The position numbers were made by a program, and so were the translations under genes. Below are positions 61,201-64,000 of a stretch of DNA of 64,000 nt, in pieces. The notes beneath the pieces were generated by a model that had not been told where the DNA came from, searched no databases, and worked only from the letters and a program-made list of their open reading frames with translations. Source of the DNA: a virus; the IMG/VR virus record IMGVR_UViG_3300032238_000336, positions 1-64,000 of that record; one strand, given 5' to 3'. Numbering within the stretch: position 1 is the stretch's first letter; each line of letters begins with the position of its first letter.

Positions 61201-62757
61201 TTGAATTCGGGAAGTAATATTAGGGTTTAACTGACTTTTATTGATAACTTTTTGAAATCGATTGTAATTATTAGATAATACTCCTAAAACAGTAAACTTA
61301 TTTTTAGAAATAATAGTATTTACGGAAACTGTTATTGTAGGATTATTTGGAATTGTAGTGTCTGATAGTACTATACTATCTCCCTTATAAAGTAAAACAT
61401 CATCTACCGTGGTAATTATATTACCAGTGATATTTGATATATTATGGTAAGTTGGAAGATTGTACATCCAACTATTATATTCAGGAAAATTTTGATAGTT
61501 TTCACCAAAAGAAGAAAGATTTATTTTATCTCCAACTCTCAAATTAGAAGTTTTTGAATAATCAATAGATTCTATAATATTAAATATTCTAAACTCAAGA
61601 ATATTGCCATTATCTAATGTAGAGTATGCAAAATTATTTTCAATAATATCAGTATTGAAAGGAACTTTAGTATTAACTCCACTTACATTTAGGAACTGGT
61701 TCGCACTTTTATTTTGGTAAGTAACTGGAATAAAGGTGGAACTATTAGATGAATGTATATAAACAGTACCTGAGATTGGGAAATCAACAGTTGAATCGAC
61801 AGAGATAGTATTAGAACCAATACTGATATCTTCTATTGTATTAGTTTTCTTTGTAGGAATGAAGTTATAGATAAAACTTTCTGAATCTAATGAGATTTCA
61901 TATAAGTCTCTGTTATCAGTCCTCCTATATTCTACATTATAAATTGCAGCACTAGCAGTCCTTCCTCCGGGAATAGTTTGAAATATAGTATTTCCAATTA
62001 AATCTATAGGATTTCCAACTCCACTAATCTTTTCAACAACAATATTTTTAGTGACTAGAGATGGATTGTTAGATGGTTTTATTGTAAAGTTTTTAGGATC
62101 AATGATACTTATGTCCTTACCATATAAAACTTTAAATAGCAACTTATATGAAGTATCAGTTCCCTTTGAAGCATAGAAGTCTTTTGCTCGGGTTAGTATA
62201 TTTTGTAAACTTATCTGTGGATAAAAGTTACGTTCTTCAAAACCTAAAAGATATTGGGACTTGAACTTTTTAAATATTTCATTAAAAAATAGTAAATTTA
62301 AATTAAATACCTTACTTCCAGAAGAATGTTCTTCAACTGAAGTTGATTTAAATATTAACTCAGAATGGTCTGAATTGATATCAATACCACTGAATCCACG
62401 AACGCATCCGGTGAAAGATGTTGTAGTAATTCCAGTATAGGTAATAATCTCATTATCTATTTTCAAAAGTCCGTATGAACTAGGAAATCCAAAAGTATTA
62501 TTAACAAAAATTTCATCAGCAAAAGATAATACATTCGAACTTAACTCACAGGAGTTGTAGAACGTCTCTGCATTGAAGTTTTCAATTCCTTTATATTGAT
62601 TTAAATTGATTGCAAGGTCATTTAATCCCGTAGTATATTCCTGAGAAGTATAATATTGTTTTAAAAACTCTTGAAAAAGTGGAGACTCCTCATTTAAAAA
62701 TTCTGGAATTTGGGATTCTATAAAATTTTGAATTTTTACTCTTTTTATTTCTGACAT
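52264..62757 (-). CDS. 7: Giant baseplate wedge initiator, gp7-like, 3497 residues
   Basis: This one gene takes 10.5 kb; T4 gp7 has 1032 residues. The N terminus (VKIQNFIESQIPEFLNEESP, FLKQYYTSQEYTTGL) and the position between gp6 and gp8 identify it. The rest is built of repeated modules: GxGY units (VISPGIGYQVKPKISI, ILSGGSGYGEDIDIII, LTGAGSGYRTSPYINL), units of the type NHNLxTGxxVxY, and RGFxG units. A YHYH-type domain lies at about 1185-1290 (LGWAYDGNPIYGPYA, then DEHNGMF). gp7 starts wedge assembly with gp10 in T4. No frameshift or internal stop is seen. It begins two bases past the gp6 stop. Confidence 0.82.
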   Translation of the reverse strand: MSEIKRVKIQNFIESQIPEFLNEESPLFQEFLKQYYTSQEYTTGLNDLAINLNQYKGIENFNAETFYNSCELSSNVLSFADEIFVNNTFGFPSSYGLLKIDNEIITYTGITTTSFTGCVRGFSGIDINSDHSELIFKSTSVEEHSSGSKVFNLNLLFFNEIFKKFKSQYLLGFEERNFYPQISLQNILTRAKDFYASKGTDTSYKLLFKVLYGKDISIIDPKNFTIKPSNNPSLVTKNIVVEKISGVGNPIDLIGNTIFQTIPGGRTASAAIYNVEYRRTDNRDLYEISLDSESFIYNFIPTKKTNTIEDISIGSNTISVDSTVDFPISGTVYIHSSNSSTFIPVTYQNKSANQFLNVSGVNTKVPFNTDIIENNFAYSTLDNGNILEFRIFNIIESIDYSKTSNLRVGDKINLSSFGENYQNFPEYNSWMYNLPTYHNISNITGNIITTVDDVLLYKGDSIVLSDTTIPNNPTITVSVNTIISKNKFTVLGVLSNNYNRFQKVINKSQLNPNITSRIQNTYIDTSTNNVVVLSSGLPDYKNIILDNREVGLISAGVETSIFSTTDLHYFYTGEKVYFTPSLEFTGLSTGTYFVNRYTETSISLSYSYSNLYANNYIGIQTSVSNIGTIVKLGYEGKNDSVLEHQKLLKIFNINNKNNENTATSKNTIGKSLGLLINGVELYSPAIFNEGYYYGKINDITISNSGKDYDVINAPTIEISDEGGQGIGAQVHANMRGTVRAIQVISPGIGYQVKPKISITGGNGYGAVLESNLIQSPIISYFLGSAISSNVITFTSNHNFQNTEQVIYQNNSNPELVGLVNNSVYYVGVINSTQIKLYRNKSDSINKNNAIVIGNNNTGIYYLKTVDIKNTITEVYVKKSGENYSNKTVKLSSLNYIDDTTDSINTFDNYILVKNHNLKEKDIVVYSTTGTRVSGLSTTSQYIVNVIDNNKFRLAQTISTDFYYNYSHNKFVNLNSIGSGTHTFKYPPIQVVVETTSGISSTAISPVFVPIVLGEFESLFIENYGTNYGSSDIINFHRRPDVKIQTPSTEALLNPVIFEGKIVGVQILSGGSGYGEDIDIIITGSGKYALLVPKVENGRITDVSIVNPGLGYVNKQTSLQIVKRGSSAKFIANLTKWTLNQYKKYSNKIKNFSGEGILIPSNNVKKTLQYINFYPPKKLRDEVGDNSGNASPILGWAYDGNPIYGPYANLSSSTSPSKVKSSYQLPNVDVNSISGIRPAQWNNGDFIEDYRYIPNFGDLDEHNGMFIQTNEFPEGTYAYFTTLNNLNIPVYPYTIAAEFKNTPIVKNFNGYINQDLNLDSINFIRNTGPYYLNSENSGYLPINKIDPKYKQEFIVNNIIKSGIDSVNIVSPGDNFMVGDRLQFENTPNTISPSCSVSSINGVPLTDITVGISTLKDVIFKNKNNIITGITTMPHSLVSNDIVVISSISSNQYSSLEGSKIISVNQKTSGLSLDIPSSGITGLSTTISVNDVSGFSINDYIQIDSEVLKIRDIKFNQSQLLVDRISNIGIHSAGISLVKLLPTKFTFNEPKFNANLQENSVVYFNPSNSIGLGTIGTTYIDYGNTTYFVPPKSIYIENHKYYTGQPLTYNVGVAGVGLKVSNFPSSAQFQLVDGQTVYAVNYGANFVGLSTLGFTTSTGIGVSYNSLYFRDNSNSLGNSHKFTTQYDLISGKTERYTIIANTKYPHLLSSNDEIDLKVITSNTFEVELDYNSTIRKITTAPVTFNASTSVDVATSTIYISDDSLQTGDKVVYTNLTNPSIGGLVNNERYFVLRENPNAIKLTQYYDDISKNNYVKLTSTGTGVHSIAKVNPLIYLNKGNIFKFVGIGSYIKLYKDSKFLYELEPYRYTSSTLDTINQKYPNELYYTLDFNINSPLSQKQVSIDTDVISGGKIILLENLYDGKYSAIPTSDTSFRLNLKNKPNYFENIIANNATYSTTSKTAKGPIKTIKVNEKGKIHNKIPKITSILTTSGSNELLNTVSSKIGKIDTLERVKDGFDYPTDSTLLPKLSIPTIAILNKVSNVKSVDVLYGGKNYNTAPNLKVIGNNVLQLTTELNGNSVSKVSIILNDNTLDTPLPIVPVNNSNGFDIIQITNISPTQNSIQIDTTSYPLLSGIFPFSVGDEIFIENCNITSNAQNNYNSKDYNYVFFKVVSVDVNTSTIIYDITGLPGTFGSYTLANGYGTVVNRKDMATFKMNISDDVSYISGEKITGVDLQGNQTFIGYVMENGWDNKLKQIRINKSEGKLDIGYRLKGSISNLNGAITNVNNFNLKSTLGVARDKINYTQNNIGDLNNSLQKISDNNYYQNFSYAIRGEVPYSDWKEPVHSVIHPSGYREFSDLEVVSQAGNTVRMNPPKSEVTLIIKIDNQVSLSTRDNFAIVYDESQVNQSYAERISFGAIEPWNVAGVGLTAIKGIDLLPYILNNTNKVIQIDDISSQFTGTNAEITIQSNIPVTFNPDYPYNLGVSTAGLLVGDIVGYSTYHTYPENTGITSIGIGSVFTLYPHKSYSGIVTERLSFSRRLNGNIVSGISSFKLTNKNIPLFSRTFNSNDSSIVNLTTYSFNITNHNLQTGQKIFYSYQGGTPIRITTTNLVSGGISTDILPSTLYVNKINDNSFQVSGLSTSTRLELTSLGIGTHKFTVDNPNANALISIDNIIQKPLYNRPITLGLVNDANVGINSIYVNSGISSISTIDILKINDELLKIINVGIGSTNVINVERGFLGTQENNHTSGSDINIIRGDYNIIEDTIFFTSPPQGPTGLEGLKVSSSFSGRVFSRKFDPAYPDDKNLIFDDISDQFTGLSTFILKENQNNITQIYNNRNYGTNASNNPLVFINNVLQVPETDFTIQNSNANEISYLTGIPNSGKILNVGINTAFGYVPLVGAAATVSVSGLGTISNVYLTGAGSGYRTSPYINLGSIVGTGASIVANVGASGTITGFTIVNPGSGYTSTSVPIVNIDTPLPYYNLDVEYAPENSGLGTGAKVSILVASDTSIGNFLLNDPGSLYKVGDVLRVVGLTTDPTAGNLFDEFKLTVTETVSDIFSGYYPGQFIQFNDISNKFNGFERLFDITTPVNGIDTRITFKVPSGSDLTIENNFFILINGILQVPTVAYRYFAGRILFTEPPSSGSTCTILFYRGSSSDVEEVTPVQTIKDGDILQSRQNITSAITTEQLERVVKRIVQSNTLDTFVYTGYGITNTARPLSWTKQTADRIINGSLISKSRTTLKSNIIPNTFLINSVGINDTAVYVNDAFPYFSELDSGPNRLPEFKRNINILDYTSLDIIKYEKLTSVKVKGDYGSIVGINTFASSPGIQTGRIDFELKSNTYDNDNLGIGYSSLNTFGINSSQLEIGDYFVISNSNVICGHALTGITDSLGGMSNYPNSKVGTARSFIDGVYRVEDVTLPNAGIVTVKCNFVAVDGGLSVNIAGLSQTSFYGNYSWGKFYDYDNRQLGTPKQFDVNTDNGLIGLSTSSQVSRTVPLLL

Positions 62758-62759
62758 TT

Positions 62760-64000
62760 TTAACGAATATAATTACCGTTGGAATAGCTTGAAGTTACTG
62801 CATAAGAACTAGCAGAAAGATTTTCACCAGAAGATATAGTATCTTCTATCATATTTACGACTGTATTTTGAATATTAAGGTCTAAATATATATCCCTCAA
62901 AGCAATGACATCATTTGATTCAGGTACTGCCTCAACTTGTATTTCAGAACCAATTATTGTGCTAGTAATATTTACTGGATTTAACTTTATCTCTCCTGTT
63001 TTATAATTAACAATTCCTGCATTATTACTCACAATAAATGGAACTCCAGTATCTAATGTAAAGAAGAATATATTTCCAGTAGTGTCATTTATTGGTGAAT
63101 CACTTAGATATACTGTTGAAGATACATTTTTAATATTAAATCCAGTTGATTTAATATTATATCCTCGGTTATCAGTTAGATTATTTTTTTGAAGATGAAA
63201 TCGATTTCCAAAGCATAACTCATAAGTAGCGAGTGTATTATAAGCTGGAGTTATATTTCTTCTTATTTTTACTTTAGTAATGTTTGAAGTAATTGCATCA
63301 CTTACACTATCAACTAAAGATACAAACTTACTATATTTAAATCTTCCACCAAAACTATTTAAATCAGAAGATTTAGAATAGCTTGTAATTGCATTTTGGA
63401 CATTAGTTTTTAATGTGTTGACATCTGAAGACTTTGATTTGTTATAATAAACATTTGTATTTAACTCTACATAAAGATATTTCAAATCTATCAGTTCTTG
63501 TTTAATTCCGGCTACACTATACAGTTTAAGTTGTTTTAAAATTCTTTCTTTAGTTGCTTGAGATAAAAAAGAACCATTCTTTGGTTTTACTGATAATAAT
63601 ACTTTTCCATATTGAGGTGGGTCTAACTCTTCTCCTCCATATGCAGTTACAGACTCTACATTTGAAAACAGATATGGTATTAACCCAGCATAATCACTTG
63701 CAGTAACTGCACGATACTGTGATGAATAAACTCTAGGTGCAAGATATTTGATTGCATCGACTGGTTCAATCGAATCACCATTTTCTGATGATTGAATTGT
63801 AGTTAACAATGAAATACCCTGAGTAATAGTATTATCTTCGTTATCTTTTAAAATTCCCGAGAATGTAAAGTTAGCCGCACCATTACCAGAAATTCCATTA
63901 GTGATAATATAACTGATTGTAACTGTGCTATTATTTTCCGGTGTCTTTCCTAAAATGCCATCTCCAAATAAAATTTGATATTTTTCATCCAATACTTCTT
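62760..64000 (-). CDS. 6: Baseplate wedge protein, T4 gp6-like, C-terminal part; cut by window edge
   Basis: The frame is open to the right edge and about 413 residues are present (no true start is in the window; a TTG at 63992 is only internal). Visible gp6/baseplate J-type motifs are YQILFGDGILGKTP, YLAPRVYSSQYRAVTASDY, FSNVESVTAYGGEE and YGKVLLSVKPKNG. gp6 forms the inner ring of the baseplate by dimerising around the hub. It leads directly into the giant gp7 gene. Confidence 0.92.
   Translation of the reverse strand, partial: EVLDEKYQILFGDGILGKTPENNSTVTISYIITNGISGNGAANFTFSGILKDNEDNTITQGISLLTTIQSSENGDSIEPVDAIKYLAPRVYSSQYRAVTASDYAGLIPYLFSNVESVTAYGGEELDPPQYGKVLLSVKPKNGSFLSQATKERILKQLKLYSVAGIKQELIDLKYLYVELNTNVYYNKSKSSDVNTLKTNVQNAITSYSKSSDLNSFGGRFKYSKFVSLVDSVSDAITSNITKVKIRRNITPAYNTLATYELCFGNRFHLQKNNLTDNRGYNIKSTGFNIKNVSSTVYLSDSPINDTTGNIFFFTLDTGVPFIVSNNAGIVNYKTGEIKLNPVNITSTIIGSEIQVEAVPESNDVIALRDIYLDLNIQNTVVNMIEDTISSGENLSASSYAVTSSYSNGNYIR

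Noticed and set aside
1-64000. tRNA genes, CRISPR arrays, insertion sequences or attachment sites
   Set aside because: None was recognised by reading; a tRNA scan would be needed to exclude a tRNA, but there is almost no non-coding space.

Overview
The window is part of the genome of a T4-like contractile-tailed phage, most probably a cyanophage of the Kyanoviridae type. It carries, in T4-like cyanophage order, the virion, DNA-replication, recombination and late-transcription core genes (gp6, 7, 8, 13-23, 3, UvsY, UvsW, gp55, 47, 46, 45, 44, 62, RegA, gp43, UvsX, gp41, gp61, NrdA). It also has accessory genes typical of cyanophages: Hsp20, MazG-like pyrophosphohydrolase, two 2-oxoglutarate oxygenases, a DUF3110-like protein and a giant gp7. 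No photosynthesis gene lies in the window, so a cyanobacterial host is inferred; a T4-like pelagiphage is the main alternative. The DNA is AT-rich. Every gene I accept is on the minus strand, so transcription runs from right (64000) to left (1). I saw no tRNA, rRNA or CRISPR array. No gene-free stretch exceeds 300 bases.

Layout from right to left: (i) 64000-43211, baseplate genes gp6 (cut by the window edge), a giant gp7-like protein, gp8, a DUF4815-type 2426-residue protein and small structural genes; (ii) 43166-40762, fibre-like virion proteins and a small coiled-coil protein; (iii) 40727-29576, neck, packaging and tail genes gp13, gp14, gp15, gp16, an internal-head candidate, the fractured terminase gene (gp17), gp18 and gp19; (iv) 29544-22949, portal and head-assembly genes gp20, gp67-like, gp21, gp22, gp23 and gp3; (v) 22945-10523, recombination, replication and late-transcription genes; (vi) 9542-6640, two oxygenases, the gp41 helicase and MazG; (vii) 6517-1747, a block of late virion-like small genes, two of them with features of proteins packaged in or cleaved inside the head; (viii) 1692-1, primase and the start of ribonucleotide reductase.

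The outstanding feature is the large terminase at 32439-36054. One intein, bearing the class 3 signature and a LAGLIDADG endonuclease, sits exactly in the ATPase P-loop. A second intein is split at the gene level after only 28 residues. Its other 103 residues begin a separate reading frame that carries the terminase nuclease domain, and a free-standing GIY-YIG homing endonuclease gene lies between the halves. A working 553-residue terminase therefore needs one cis- and one trans-splicing event. The split resembles the atypically split AceL-TerL intein known from an Antarctic lake metagenome, here seen in its genomic context.

Regulation is legible. Most structural genes, and the late sigma factor gp55 itself, are preceded by a T4-type late promoter box (TATAAATA or one-base variants). 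Several rho-independent terminators are followed immediately by such a box. Replication genes mostly lack the box and overlap as translationally coupled ATGA, TAATG or TTGA junctions.
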